From Arcobacter sp. (lineage in GTDB: Bacteria; Acidobacteriota; Terriglobia; Bryobacterales; Bryobacteraceae), in NCBI GenBank assembly GCA_020723085.1, contig DYJN01000013.1:1-64000 (forward strand): DNA of 64,000 nt. The letters are read 5' to 3'. The position numbers were made by a program, and so were the translations under genes. This document shows positions 1-11,600 of the stretch, piece by piece. How positions within the stretch are numbered: the first letter of the stretch is position 1; every line of letters begins with the position of its first letter. Below the pieces are notes generated by a model. The model saw only the letters and a program-made list of their open reading frames with translations, had not been told where the DNA came from and did not search any database.

Positions 1-1
1 C

Positions 2-460
2 TTGGGGAAATTTGGGAAGGAGGCGGATCAGGCTGTCCCCTTTGATCCCCTGGTGGCGTGGATGCGCCGCATCGAAGTCTGGGTGGAGGAGAGGCAGGAG
101 AGGATGGTGTTTCTGACCAACCAGCTCCAGTTGGCCGCCTCGACGATCGCCGCCGTGTACCGGGACCGGCAGCGGATCGAGCAGTTCTTCCAGGCGCTGA
201 AACAGTCGTTGCGGATCCAGACCTTCGCGGGGACCTCAGCCAACGCCGTGCTGGTGCAGATTTGGACAGCACGGATCGCCATGCGGCTGGTCAGGTCCCT
301 GCAGCTGCGCAGCAGCTTCGGCTGGAGCCTCTCCAAGCTGGCGGCTCTGCTGCGGCGGCAGGTGTTTGTTTCCAGGGACTGGATGACGTGGCTGAACGAG
401 CCGTTTGCATCCCCGCCGGACTTGTTCACGGCCGAGCAGTTGACGCTGGAGTTGAGATGA
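2..460 (+). mobile_element. IS4-type transposase, C-terminal fragment (5' end outside the window)
   Basis: Translated DDE-family C-terminal region: YRDRQRIEQFFQALKQSLRIQTFAGTSANAVLVQIWTARIAMRLVRSL...; ORF runs off the left edge. Confidence 0.85.
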
Positions 461-837
461 GTTGGACAGCATGCGGCCGGCCAGAAGGGAACCTGGTTTG
501 ACGGGAGGCAGAATTCAACTGCAGAAGCCTTTTGTTATCAACCCGTCCAACAGCGGCCTCAGCCTAGTTTGGACAGCACTGAACGTCCAGACAAGCTCTC
601 TTCAGCCAGGCGCAGATTCCGACCGTTTTTTTAGTCGAAAGAGCAACGTCAGGCTGGCTATCCAGTCAACCGCTGGCCGCTGCGATCTTCTTGAAATCGA
701 ATCTTCTTCTGCGACAGTGAGTTAAGACTTTTCTCGCAATACGCCCGCCGCGCCGCCTTTTGCAATGCCCGTTCCCGGCGGCAGGAATCCCGCCGGCAAT
801 GCCGCTGCCAATTCTGCCCCCTCAGGCAGGACCATGC

Positions 838-2686
838 TCACAGCACGACCCGCCGGTCTCCCTCGCGGCGCGTCACGCGCTCCCGGTCCAGGTATTCGAG
901 CAGCGGAATCGCATACTTCCGGCTGACTCCCGTCCACTCCTTGAACTCGCCCACGCCGAACCGCTGCCCTTTGCGCTCTCTCACCAGCGCCTTCAGCCGC
1001 TCCACGGCTTCGCGGTGCAGCAGCAGCTCAGACCCAACCCGAACCAGCCGTCCGTCCTTGAGCAACAGTTGCAGCAAAGTCCTCGCCCTCGCCTCGTCCA
1101 GCCCCGCCTTCGCCAGCGCCTCGCGCGCCGGCGGCGCCTCCAGCCCCGCCTCGCGGAACACACGCTCGATCCGCTCCTCCGCCTCCGATTCCTCCGCTTT
1201 CTTCCTCGGCGCGAATCCCCGCAACCGCAACATCTCTCCCTCCGCGACGAGTTCCCTTTCGGTTTCCAGCACCGCCTCCAGCCACCCGGCATCCATGCCC
1301 GCCGCCGCCCTCGGCATGCCCCCAAGCAGCGGATTCTCCTGATGAAACTGCGCCAGCCGCTCCCGCAGCTTTATTGCCTCTTCCTCGACGCGCCGCCGCA
1401 ACGCCACCCTCGGGCGTTCGCCACGAATCCAAACAAGCCTTGCCACCGGCGCCAGCTCCCGAAGCGTCTCCACCGTGACGCCGGCGCGCCCCGCGAGCGT
1501 CGCCGCATCGACGCCCCACGGCGTCTCCTCCGCCCACAGCGCCAGCTTCCTCTCTACCGGCGCCTGCTCCAGTTCGGCAAGCCTCGCTGCCGCCGCCTGT
1601 CTCCTCATCTTGAACGGCGGCTGTGGATCGATCACGACCCCCGCCGATCGTCGTCAGCGGTGAAAACTGCCGCAGGATGAACCTGTCGCCAGGCTTCAGC
1701 AAGACCGGATGCCCAAGCAGAAGCCGGGCGAACCCCGCCTGCCCCGCCTCCAGCGGCTGCCCCGCGTCGAACAGCCTCACCTCAGCCGTCGTCTCCGCCG
1801 TCCACGCATGGAAATGCACCGGCGCGCCGTGACGCAGCGGCGGCGCCGCAGCCAGCAGCTCCACCCGGCAGTCCACGGCATCCGTCGCCTGCCAACGCCC
1901 CGGCGCCGTCAGCGTCATTCCGCGGCGCAAATCGCTCGCCTCGACTCCGGCAAGGTTCACGGCGGTCCGCTGTCCTGCCACCGCCTCCTCCACCGCTTCG
2001 CCGTGCACCTGCAATCCGCGGATCCTCAGCCTCCTTCCGCCGGGCTGCGCCTCCACTTCTTCGCCCGCCCGCAGCCGCCCCGCCACCAGCGTCCCGGTCA
2101 CCACGGTCCCGAAGCCGCGCAGCGTGAACGACCGGTCGACCGGCAGCCGCGGAATCCCGGCTACGTCCCGCTCCGGGATCCGCGCCGCCAGGAGAACCAT
2201 CTGCCCGCGCAGTTCTTCCAGCCCTTCCCGGGTCGCCGCGCTGACCGCCACCACCGGCGCGCCCTCCAGAAACGATCCCTTCACCAGCTCCGCCGCGTCC
2301 ATCCGCGCCACTTCCAGCATCTCCGCATCGGCAAGGTCTTTCTTCGCCAGCACCACCAGCCCGTGCCTGATCCCCAGCAGCCGGCAGATCTCGAAATGCT
2401 CCCGTGTCTGCGGCTTCACGCTTTCGTCGGCGGCGATCACCAGCAGCACCATGTCGATGCCGCCCGCCCCGGCGAGCATGTTCTTCACGAACCGCTCATG
2501 CCCCGGCACGTCCACAAAGCCGAACCGGACGCCGCCGGCTTCCAAGTGTGCAAATCCCAGGTCGATCGTGATGCCGCGCCGTTTCTCTTCTTCCAGGCGG
2601 TCCGGGTCGATGCCCGTCAGCGCCCGCACCAGCGCCGTCTTGCCGTGATCGATGTGGCCTGCCGTGCCGACGATAATGTGTTTCAT
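838..2686 (-). CDS. selB: Selenocysteine-specific translation elongation factor SelB, apparently split by a frameshift near position 1640
   Basis: N-terminal [48 protein letters not shown] (GTPase) in one frame. The C-terminal winged-helix region ([21 protein letters not shown]...[18 protein letters not shown]) continues in another frame after TTIGGG. Confidence 0.9.
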
Positions 2687-3653
2687 GAGTTCTGCTGCGG
2701 CCCGCTTCCTGTCTCCCCCGGGCCCCCTGCTTCTCATCCTCGCCGTCCTCGCCCTGCCCGCGCAAACCCCGCCGCAGGAAGAGCCGCCCGTGTTCCGCTC
2801 GACAACGGCGCTCGTCAGCGTCGATGTCCTCGTCACGCAGGACGGAAAGCCGGTCACCGGCCTCCGCGCCGAAGATTTCATCGTTCGCGAGGAAGGTGTG
2901 CCGCGCCCCGTGGAATCCTTCGCTCATGACGCCGCGCCGCTCCAGGTGCTGCTGCTGCTCGATGTGTCGGGCAGCATGGGCAGGCTGTTGCGCGCGGCCG
3001 CCGAAACCGGCCGTCAGGCCCTGGCGCAACTGGCGCCGCAGGACGAAGTGGCCGTCTTCTTCTTCGCCCGGCGGGCGCGGCTGCAACAGGAACTCACCCG
3101 CGAAAAAGACCTCGCCGCGCGTGCCCTCCGCGAGGCCGCCGTCGAATCGGGCCTCGGCGCGGGCACCTCGCTCAACGACGCCCTGCTCGAAGCCGCCGCG
3201 TATCTCGAAAAACTCCCGCCCTTCCCCGGCCGCCGCGCCCTCATCGTCCTCACCGATAACGGCGGCGTCCACTACCAGCTCCCCGATGAAACCGTCATCC
3301 GCGCCCTCTCACGCGTCAACGCCGTCGCCAACGCCATCGTCCCCGAAGGCGTCCGCCCGCCGCGGCCTCCTGACGGCGCGGCCAACCCGGATTTCACCCC
3401 CGCCAACATCTTTCTCATCGCCGATTCCACCGGCGGCGAAGTCATCCGCTCCAACGACGCCGGCCGCCGCCTCCGCCAGCTCCTCGAGCGCATTCGGCTG
3501 CGCTACAACCTCCTGATCCGCCCCTCCCCTGCTCCCCCGGGCGCCTACCGCCGCCTCTCCGTGGAACTCAGCCCCTCCGGCGCCGCCCGCGCCCGCGGCG
3601 CGGTCATCCGCTGCCGCTCCGGTTACTACGCCCCCGGAGAACCCGGCCCCTGA
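2685..3653 (+). CDS. VWFA-related Acidobacterial-type domain protein, secreted
   Basis: Signal peptide, then [44 protein letters not shown] and [11 protein letters not shown] (MIDAS); start overlaps the selB start divergently. Confidence 0.85.
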   Translation: MSSAAARFLSPPGPLLLILAVLALPAQTPPQEEPPVFRSTTALVSVDVLVTQDGKPVTGLRAEDFIVREEGVPRPVESFAHDAAPLQVLLLLDVSGSMGRLLRAAAETGRQALAQLAPQDEVAVFFFARRARLQQELTREKDLAARALREAAVESGLGAGTSLNDALLEAAAYLEKLPPFPGRRALIVLTDNGGVHYQLPDETVIRALSRVNAVANAIVPEGVRPPRPPDGAANPDFTPANIFLIADSTGGEVIRSNDAGRRLRQLLERIRLRYNLLIRPSPAPPGAYRRLSVELSPSGAARARGAVIRCRSGYYAPGEPGP

Positions 3654-3672
3654 GCTTCCCCGGCGCAGCCCT

Positions 3673-4170
3673 TCAACGGAACCTCTCCGCCGCGGACAGG
3701 TCCAGCGCGCACCGGAAGCCTCTCCCGCCCGCCAGCCCCCGCACTCCGTATATGCTCACGTCGTTGTCCGGCGTCGAGCCCCGCCCTGCCTTGGCGAGCT
3801 CATCCGGCGAAGGCAGCCGCTTGCCGGCCTGCTCGCAGAAAGCCCGCTCGTCCTCCACCGTAATGTGATCCCCATTTCTGCCCGTGGCTTCCGCAAATCG
3901 TCTGTAATCTTCCCGCGGAACCGGGTCCTTGTCAATGTAAAAGGCTGGCAATTGTGGCGGATTTTCCCAGGATGGCGCCTGAAATTCGCCTTCCGGAACG
4001 ATCACCATCCCCCCGCCAGGCGTCTTCAGGATCGGCCTCGGGCTGCGCCGCACAGCCACCGACGTCCGGATCTTGTCCAGGTTGGCCAGCGTCAGACCGA
4101 TAAACAGCAGCGTGACTCCCCCCGCCGCTACGGCGAGCGCCGTCACCACCTTCTTCCCCGCCACCGCCAT
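3673..4170 (-). CDS. Small membrane-anchored SUMF1/formylglycine-generating-enzyme-like protein
   Basis: N-terminal TM helix; GGGMVIVPEGEF...FYIDKDPVPREDYRRFAEATG...FCEQAGKRLPSPDELAKAGRG...RGFRCA resembles a compact FGE-sulfatase domain. Confidence 0.6.
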   Translation of the reverse strand: MAVAGKKVVTALAVAAGGVTLLFIGLTLANLDKIRTSVAVRRSPRPILKTPGGGMVIVPEGEFQAPSWENPPQLPAFYIDKDPVPREDYRRFAEATGRNGDHITVEDERAFCEQAGKRLPSPDELAKAGRGSTPDNDVSIYGVRGLAGGRGFRCALDLSAAERFR

Positions 4171-4174
4171 TCGC

Positions 4175-5185
4175 TCACTTCCCCAGCCGCTTCAGCACAA
4201 TGCCATAGCCCACGCCCGCTTCGTCCGCGGTCCTCGCAACCTGGAACGCCAGGAGCCTGCCATCCGTGCTCACTACCGGATTGGATGCCTTCCATCCTTC
4301 GTAATCGTTGAAAAAGGTCAGCCTCTCAAAACTCTTCCCGGTTCCATCCAGGCGCAGCTTCCAGATGTCGATGTCCCGGAACTTCTCTGTCTTGCCCCGA
4401 AGCACAGCCTGCCTGTCGCTCTCGACGCAGGTGTGCAGCCCGCCGGGGAAGATGCCTTCCGCCTCGTTGTAGCTGCCGATCGCCTGCGAGTGGTTCACCC
4501 GCTCGCCCGTCTCCAGATCGGCTGTCCAGACGGAAGCCCCTCCGCCCCGCTCATAGCACGAGTAGGTCAGCTTCCGGTCGTTCTCGAAGAAGTCCTGCGC
4601 CTCCAGCGTGCACCCCTCGTCCGGACTCTCCACCACAATCCGCCGGTTTTTCAGCGCCGCCGCCTCCACATCCACGTCCGCCACCCAGATCCGCGAGCGC
4701 CGCGGCGCCAGTTCGGGATTCTGCGCCGCCGTTTCGGCAAACGCGATCCGCAACGCGCGCTTGGAAACCGCCGCTCCTTCGCTCATCTTCCGCCCCAGCC
4801 GCACGGGTTTCGCACCAGCGGTGCGCCGCAGCAGCCACAGTTCGTTGTCGCGGCGCCGCCCCGTCCGGATGTCGGTGAACCTCTCTGGTCCTATCAGCAG
4901 ATAGTCCCCGTTCGCCAGGTGCATGACGCGCAGAAACGCAGCGCCCGGCACGTTGCACGTCAGGCACCGGATGATCCGCGTCTCCAGGTCGATGACGAAC
5001 GCGTCCCCGAAACTCTTCGCCATGAACGCCACGCGGCGGTTGTCGGGCGAAAAATCCGCGCGCTCGCCGAAATGGGTCAGGATCTGCGTGTCTTTCGGCA
5101 AAGCGTCGAGTGGGCTGCCTTTTTTCAGCGGCGCCTGCGCCCAGACAGCCGCGCCCATCAATACGGACCATGCGAGCTTTCTCAC
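4175..5185 (-). CDS. Secreted TolB/WD40-type beta-propeller-like protein
   Basis: Signal peptide; repeated propeller-like blades (DFSPDNRRVAFMAKSFGDAFVIDLETR...; PVVSTDGRLLAFQVAR). Confidence 0.6.
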   Translation of the reverse strand: MRKLAWSVLMGAAVWAQAPLKKGSPLDALPKDTQILTHFGERADFSPDNRRVAFMAKSFGDAFVIDLETRIIRCLTCNVPGAAFLRVMHLANGDYLLIGPERFTDIRTGRRRDNELWLLRRTAGAKPVRLGRKMSEGAAVSKRALRIAFAETAAQNPELAPRRSRIWVADVDVEAAALKNRRIVVESPDEGCTLEAQDFFENDRKLTYSCYERGGGASVWTADLETGERVNHSQAIGSYNEAEGIFPGGLHTCVESDRQAVLRGKTEKFRDIDIWKLRLDGTGKSFERLTFFNDYEGWKASNPVVSTDGRLLAFQVARTADEAGVGYGIVLKRLGK

Positions 5186-6174
5186 GGCAGAGTCTCCCCG
5201 AATCCGATATATTGCACTTCCTCTTCCAGCTCGATCCCAAACCGCTCCCGTACGCGCCGCTTCAGCTCGGCAACCAGCGCGCGGAATTCCGACGCCGTCC
5301 CGCCGCCCGCATTATACAGAGTGTTGGCATGCTCTTCGGAAACCCGGATGCCGCCCCGCGCCATCCCCCTGACCCCGGCACGGTCGAGGAACCATGCGGC
5401 AGGAACCTTGCCGCCCTTGACCACCTCCGGAGGTACGGCCTCCCGCGCCCCGGGCGGAAGCCTGTCGAAGAAAAGATTCTTGAAAATACTGCCTGCGCAC
5501 TTCATGTCCGGCGGATATTTCCGGTTCCGGATAGCAAGAATTTCATCGGCTTTTCGCCGCATTTCCCCGCCGTCTCCCGCAGGAAATGCGAACTCAGCCG
5601 AAAGGCTGAGCCACGGCTCGCCCCGCAGCCGGCGCCGCTTGAATTCGCTTTCCCGGTAGCGGAACCCGCAGCCTGCCCGGTCAGTCTCCCGGATCTGCTC
5701 CCCGTCGAAGAACCGCACGCGAACAATCCGGTCGGAAATCGACGCCCCGTAAGCCCCTGCATTGCCGTAAATCGCCGCGCCCACGTTGCCCGGGATCCCG
5801 GTCATCGGCTCATATCCCTGCAACCCTGCGCGGATCGTTGCGTCCACCAGCGCTTGCAGCGGCGCTCCCGCCTGAGCCGTCACGAGTCCGCCGTGGATCT
5901 CGATCCGCGCCCCATCGTAACGCAGCACGATCCCCGGAAAGCCCTCATCCGCCACAACCAGGTTGGTTCCCATCCCGATCACGCCCCACGGCAGCCCGCT
6001 GCCCCGCGCCTCCCGCAGCGCTGCAACAAACGCCGCTTCATCCGGCGTGCAGGCGAAGACCGCCGCTTCGCCGCCCAGCCCGAAACGAGTGTGCCGCGAC
6101 AGCGGCTCGTTCAGAGTAACCTGTAACAGTGGGATTTCGGCGAGGCGCATCCGCGCCTCTTCCAGGCCCGTCAT
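5182..6174 (-). CDS. murB: UDP-N-acetylmuramate dehydrogenase
   Basis: PLSRHTRFGLGGEAAVF, GMGTNLVVADEGFPGIVLRYDG, GYEPMTGIPGNVGAAIYGNAGAYG, GSIFKNLF, GFRYRESEFK. Confidence 0.93.
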   Translation of the reverse strand: MTGLEEARMRLAEIPLLQVTLNEPLSRHTRFGLGGEAAVFACTPDEAAFVAALREARGSGLPWGVIGMGTNLVVADEGFPGIVLRYDGARIEIHGGLVTAQAGAPLQALVDATIRAGLQGYEPMTGIPGNVGAAIYGNAGAYGASISDRIVRVRFFDGEQIRETDRAGCGFRYRESEFKRRRLRGEPWLSLSAEFAFPAGDGGEMRRKADEILAIRNRKYPPDMKCAGSIFKNLFFDRLPPGAREAVPPEVVKGGKVPAAWFLDRAGVRGMARGGIRVSEEHANTLYNAGGGTASEFRALVAELKRRVRERFGIELEEEVQYIGFGETLP

Positions 6175-6202
6175 CGCTCTCAATTGTAGGGGACTCTTCG
6201 CC

Positions 6203-6937
6203 ATGCCTGCCAGCTTTGCCGGCTTCCCTCCTGAGGCACTGAAGTTCCTCCGGCAGCTCGAGCGCAACAACCGGCGCGACTGGTTCGAGGAGCGCAAGCA
6301 GACCTTCCTCGAGAAGGTTCGCGCCCCTATGGAGGAGTTCGTCGCCGCCGTCGACGCCGCCCTCGCCACGTTCGCTCCGGAAGCCGTCACGCTGCCGGAA
6401 CGCGCCATCTACCGCATCTACCGCGACACGCGCTTCACTTCCGACAAGAGCCCGTACAAGACCCACATCGCCGCCTCTTTCTTTCGCTCCGATCTCGGAC
6501 GCCACGTCGCCGGCGGCTACTATGTCGAAATCTCGCCCCGCCATGTCGGCGTCGCCGGCGGCGTCTACATGCCCACGCCCGGCAATCTCCGTCTCATCCG
6601 CCTGCACATCCTCGAACACCACCAGCGCTTCGACGCCGCCGCCCGGGAGAAAAAGCTTCTCGCCGCCATGGGCCCTCTCGCCGGCGACCGCCTCTCGCGC
6701 CCTCCCAGGGGATTTCCTCCCGATCACCCCGCCGTCGAATGGCTCCGCTTCAAACACTGGTACTTCTGGAAAGAACTCCCCGCCGAACTCGCCACCTCGC
6801 GCCGGCTCCTGCCGGAAGTCGTCCTCCGCTTCCGCCTCATGAAGCCGGTGATCGACTTCTTCAACGAGCCCCTCCTCGCCGCCCGCAAAAAGCGTCTGCC
6901 TCTTGACGGCGCCAGAGCGCGGCTTACGGGTGGCTGA
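6203..6937 (+). CDS. DUF2461 domain protein
   Basis: FPPEALKFLRQLERNNRRDWFEERKQTF...IYRIYRDTRFTSDKSPYKTHIAASF...GGYYVEISP is typical of the DUF2461/TIGR02453 family. Confidence 0.85.
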   Translation: MPASFAGFPPEALKFLRQLERNNRRDWFEERKQTFLEKVRAPMEEFVAAVDAALATFAPEAVTLPERAIYRIYRDTRFTSDKSPYKTHIAASFFRSDLGRHVAGGYYVEISPRHVGVAGGVYMPTPGNLRLIRLHILEHHQRFDAAAREKKLLAAMGPLAGDRLSRPPRGFPPDHPAVEWLRFKHWYFWKELPAELATSRRLLPEVVLRFRLMKPVIDFFNEPLLAARKKRLPLDGARARLTGG

Positions 6938-7970
6938 ACTCGTGCGCCCGCGGGATCAGCTCGCGGTACACATCCGAAGGCACGTGCGTCTGCCAGTGCC
7001 CGGCATACATCGCCCATCCCGTCGCCCCGCAGAAGATCACCACAATCGCCGCGGCCATCGCCCACGCCGGCGCCCGCCGCTTCGCGCCTGTCACCTGCAT
7101 GTCCAGCGTGTCCTCCACCGGGCACGCCGCCACGCACTCCAAGCACCCGATGCACTCCGCCGAGCGGATCTGCACCAGTTTGTCCACCGGCAGCCTCTCC
7201 GGGCATGCCTTCGCGCACTTCCCACAATCAATGCACGTCGCCGCGTTGCGCCGGATCCGCAGGGGGCTCAACAGCGCCGCCAGTCCCATCAGCGCTCCGT
7301 ACGGGCACAGATAGCGGCACCAGAAGTTCTGCACGAAGATTGACGCGATCACCAGCGCAGCGATCACTACAGCCGCCGTCACCCCCATGTGGCGGAAGAA
7401 ATTCAGCATCTTTACCTCCGCCACAATCCCGTAAGGCGATCCGAGAAACTGCTGGATCGCCGCCGCCGGCATCGTCCCCACCGCGTACACGAACAACCCC
7501 AGCAGCACGTACTTCAGGCTCCGCAGCCCGGTGTCCAGCCACCGCGGCAGGAAGAAATTGCGCCGGAAGGTGTCGCGTCCCAGTTTCCACAAGTACTCGG
7601 AGACCGTCCCCACCGGGCACAGCCACCCGCAGAACGACTTGCGCAGCAGCAGCGACAGCCCCGTGAATGTCAGGAACAGCACCATCGCAGCCGGGTGCAC
7701 CGCGGGCACGCGCCCGGTCTCGAAGAAGTACTTCGTGTTCATCATCCCGGCGATCGGCAGCCAGCCTTCCACGCCGGGCGGGCGCCCCGCCGCCGGCGCC
7801 GCCCCCGTTTCGTACGCCCTCACCCACAGGTAGAACTCCACGCCGATCCACACGTTCAGCAGCAGAAAGGCCGCTTGCACGGCTCGCCGGATCTGCTGCG
7901 AGCGGTCCTTCGCCGTCCGCCTGCGGCAGGCCTTTTTCTCGCGGCGGACCTGTGGAGGCGCTGCCGTCAT
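6924..7970 (-). CDS. NapH/NosR-type membrane polyferredoxin (4Fe-4S binding protein)
   Basis: Multiple TM segments; CGWLCPVGTVSEYLW and CRYLCPYGALMG motifs; two ferredoxin motifs CIDCGKCAKACP and CIGCLECVAACP. Confidence 0.85.
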   Translation of the reverse strand: MTAAPPQVRREKKACRRRTAKDRSQQIRRAVQAAFLLLNVWIGVEFYLWVRAYETGAAPAAGRPPGVEGWLPIAGMMNTKYFFETGRVPAVHPAAMVLFLTFTGLSLLLRKSFCGWLCPVGTVSEYLWKLGRDTFRRNFFLPRWLDTGLRSLKYVLLGLFVYAVGTMPAAAIQQFLGSPYGIVAEVKMLNFFRHMGVTAAVVIAALVIASIFVQNFWCRYLCPYGALMGLAALLSPLRIRRNAATCIDCGKCAKACPERLPVDKLVQIRSAECIGCLECVAACPVEDTLDMQVTGAKRRAPAWAMAAAIVVIFCGATGWAMYAGHWQTHVPSDVYRELIPRAHEFSHP

Positions 7971-8082
7971 GATTCCAGCTTGCCTCTGCCCGGCCGCCCA
8001 CTCAGTGACTGCGGTCACCACGCGCTTCCGCACTCTGGCACAATGAGAAGCCTGACCCAATCCCAGCAGTAGGAGGGATTTC

Positions 8083-8544
8083 ATGACCCGCGAACAACTC
8101 ATCGCCAAGATCGAAGCGCTTCCCGCCGAATTGCGCCGCCTTGTGGCCGGAGCCTCTTCCGCGCAGCTTGACCGTCCGTACCGCCCCGGAGGCTGGACCT
8201 CCCGGCAGGTCGTCCATCACCTCGCCGACTCGCACATGCACGCCTACATCCGCTGCCGCCTCATCCTGCTCGAGAACGACCCGCCGCTCAAGCCCTACGA
8301 TCAGGACGCCTGGGCGCTGCTGCCCGATGCCGCGCATGGCTCCATCGAGCCTTCGCTCTCCATTCTCGACGGACTCCACGCCCGCTGGACAGCCTTCTTC
8401 CATTCCGTGCCCGAAGACGCCTGGCCGCGCAAGGGCTACCACCCGGAATACGGCGCCGTGACGCTCGAACGCCTGCTCGAAACTTACGCCGCCCACGGCG
8501 AGAAGCACTTGAACCACATCCGCGCCGGACTCGCCCAGGGATGA
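8083..8544 (+). CDS. DinB-superfamily (YfiT/BstA-like) putative metal-dependent hydrolase/transferase
   Basis: YRPGGWTSRQVVHHLADSHMHAYIRCRLIL...YAAHGEKHLNHI, with conserved His residues of the YfiT family. Confidence 0.85.
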   Translation: MTREQLIAKIEALPAELRRLVAGASSAQLDRPYRPGGWTSRQVVHHLADSHMHAYIRCRLILLENDPPLKPYDQDAWALLPDAAHGSIEPSLSILDGLHARWTAFFHSVPEDAWPRKGYHPEYGAVTLERLLETYAAHGEKHLNHIRAGLAQG

Positions 8545-8572
8545 TCCCCGGCCCGTGCAGGCTGCGCTTCAG

Positions 8573-8610
8573 AAAAAACGGCGCCCGGGCGCAGACCGCG
8601 CCCAGGCGCC
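8573..8610 (-). terminator. Rho-independent terminator for the TonB-receptor gene
   Basis: 13-bp stem GGCGCCCGGGCGC / GCGCCCAGGCGCC with 5-nt loop and one mismatch; read on the minus strand it is followed by TTTTTT. Confidence 0.85.
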
Positions 8611-8628
8611 CAGGGGTCCATGTGTCGA

Positions 8629-11600
8629 TCAGAAATAAATCCGCGCCCCGATGCGGAGCGCCCGCCCCGCGTAATTGTTGAATTGCGCGGTGTTGTTCGG
8701 ATCGATTGGGGTGGACTGCGTCGCCGGAGCGAAGGTCCGTTGCTCCGCATTCCACGTGTACGGCGCCGGGCGGTTGTTCGGATTGGCGAAGAACACAGGG
8801 TGGTTGGCCACGTTGAGCGCGTCCACGCGCAACTGCAGATACCGCTTCCCTTCGCTGTCCAGATCGATGTTCTTGAACAACGACACGTCAGCCGAGGTCA
8901 CGCGCGGGCTGCGCCCGTCCGGCAAGGTAGGACTTGAGTTACCCAGCGCCGGCGCGCCGTCCGAACCCGGCACGGCGAAAGCCTGATAATTGTGATACGA
9001 GCGGCGGAAGGGATCGTCGCGCCAGTTCGATGTGATCGGGTCCGGTCCCGGCGCGCGGTCCGGCCGCAGAGTGAAGCCGTCCAGCCCGTTCCCTCCTCCA
9101 CGCGACTCCCACCAGCCGTTGTTGTTCATCCGCACAACCAGCGGATAGCCTGCCATGCTCCGGAAGAATCCCGCAATGTTGTATCCGCCGATCAGCCGGT
9201 TCAGCCAAGGTCCCGCGCCGCTTCCGATCCACTGGCCCCTGCCGAAGGGAAGCCGCCAGGAGTAGGCGAGGTTGAACTTATGAGGGATGTCAAACGTCGA
9301 CAGGCTCCGTTGCAGCCTCCGGATCGGTTCCTGCGGGAACACCAGCCCGAAGACGTCGGCCACATCGTTGGTCTGCAGATTCGAAGCGCCCGAATCGTCG
9401 ATCGACTTGGACCAGCTGTAGCTGCCCTGCAGCGTCAACCCGCCGGACATCCGCTTCTGGAAACCCACATTCAGCCCGTGGTAGATCGAATTCCCCGAGC
9501 GGTCGAAGGCGGTCACGAATCGCTGGCTGAAGAACTGCGGATAGGGCCGCAACGAAGGCACCAGCGTCGTGGTGATCACGTTGCCCGCCGAGTTGAGGAT
9601 GCCCAGCCGGTTGTATTCCGCCTTCCGCGCGTTGAAGTCGGCTCCCTGCGCCACCAGAGGCGCCGTCACGGAGGGGGGCGCGTAGTTGAACGGCATGCGT
9701 TGCGTGAACAAGTGGGTCCCTTTCAGCCCGTCATAGCCCACCTCTACGGACCAGTCCCGACCGACTTGGAACTGCACGCCCGCATTCCACTTCTGCGCGT
9801 ACGGCATCGCGCTGTTCTGCGGAATATGGAACATGGTGAACGTGACGGCGTCGTTCATGAAGAGCACTGGGTCGCGCGGCAGCTCGTAGGGCGCCGGCAG
9901 CGGAGCGATCGGGTTCGTGATCAGGTTCACCGGCCCCGGCTGCACGCCGCCTGTGCCCGCATTCGTGTTCACGCTGCCGCGGTTCAGGTTCAGGTCCGGC
10001 CAGATGTCCTGTCCCGTGCCCGTGATCGGCGCCCGAAGAACGTTGTAGGACAGCCGCAACGCCACGTTGGGCCGCCACGCATAAGCCATGCCGATTCTCG
10101 GTTGGAACCCGCGGTAGTTGACAGGCCACAGGTTGCGCTGCTGCCCGCTCGTGCCCGAAAACACCCAGGCCCCGGTCACGGGAAAACCATTCACAGTTCC
10201 GCTGAAGCCCGGGACGAACGTCCCCTGCCTGTCGTATTTCTCCGTGCGCGGCGTCTCCACGTCCCACCGCAGACCGAGGTTCAGCGTCAGCTTCGGCGTC
10301 ACCTTCCAATCGTCCTGGAAATACGCGGCGGTGTAGCGCCACCTGTAGTAAGCGTTCGTCTGGAAGGTTTTGAACGTGTAAGTGTTCACCGACCCCGTGA
10401 TCAATCCTCCAAGTTCGTTGAGGATGCCGTGGATCGAACCCGTGTTCGGGGTGATCTGTCCGCCGAAACTGTAAGCGCCTCCCGTCAGCCCGCCGAACGA
10501 CAGCCGGTTCAACTGAATCCTCCGGTGTTCGCCGCCGAAACGCAACGCATGCCTGCCTCGGACAACCGACATGTCGTCGCCGATGCCCGCATTCACGTCC
10601 ACTGACCGGCCCAGCGTCGCGCCCTCCCCGTCATAGCCCCGGTTCAGCCCGGCCAATCTTGGGAAGCCCACGCCCGTTACGGCGGGCACCAGGCCGATTT
10701 CCTTGCCCCAGTCCCGCGACAATGCCGCGTCGCTCGGTCCCCGCAGTCCGTCGCCGCGGGAGTAGGTCACCCTGAGCTCGTTGATCACTGTCGGCCGCAA
10801 AATGTGTGTATAGCCGAAGGCGGCGTTGCGCGAATGGATCTTGTCCTGCGGCAGCGGATTCGCCGGATCGTCCGGGCCGCCGAACCATGTTCGGGTGCCC
10901 GTGACCGGCGCATCGGAGTAACGCGCGTAAAACCGTGCGTTGGAACCCGCCGTGTGATCCACCTTGACGCTCCAGCGGTTGTCCACCGTGTCCACGCCGC
11001 GCGCAAAGATGGCATTGTTGCCATCGGTCTCCCAAAGCCCGTCTGGCCTCAACCAATGAATGTAAGGCGTGTCGCGCCCCGGCGTGAACGGATACAGCAG
11101 CGGGATCAGCTTCTGCGCGATCGGGTTTCGCGGCAGCAGGTAGCTCAGATCGTTGTTGAGGATCGGATCCCGCTGCGCTGTCGGCAGAATGGGCCCGACG
11201 GGGAAACCGTCTGCGTTCCGGGCATAGTGCCACCGGAGCTGGTTCGTCCGTACCGGCGAGGCGATGGCCGCATCCACATTCTGCTGACGCAGCGCCGGAT
11301 CGAGAAAGTCCCGGCTGTTGGCGAAATTCCCGCGCAGCTCGTCCGCCGTCGGCAGCCGCGTCCGGCTCGCTCCGAAAAACAGCTTCTGCCGCTGCGGCTC
11401 GCCGGTCGCCCAGAAAAACGTCCTGTTGCGTCCGTCATAGATCTTCGGAATCACTACCGGTCCGCCCACCGCAGCCGCAAACGCGTGATAGCGGTTCGAC
11501 GGGTTGAACGCCGCGCCCAGCGCGCGCGTCTGCAGGAACGGATTCAGATGCATCCAGCTGGCGTTCCCCCGCAATTCATTGCCCCCGCTCTTGGTCGCCT

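Noticed and set aside
1709-2929. Long plus-strand ORF (406 aa) opposite selB
   Set aside because: Composition (Arg/Pro/His/Gln-rich) is the mirror of a high-GC coding strand; the opposite strand encodes recognisable SelB
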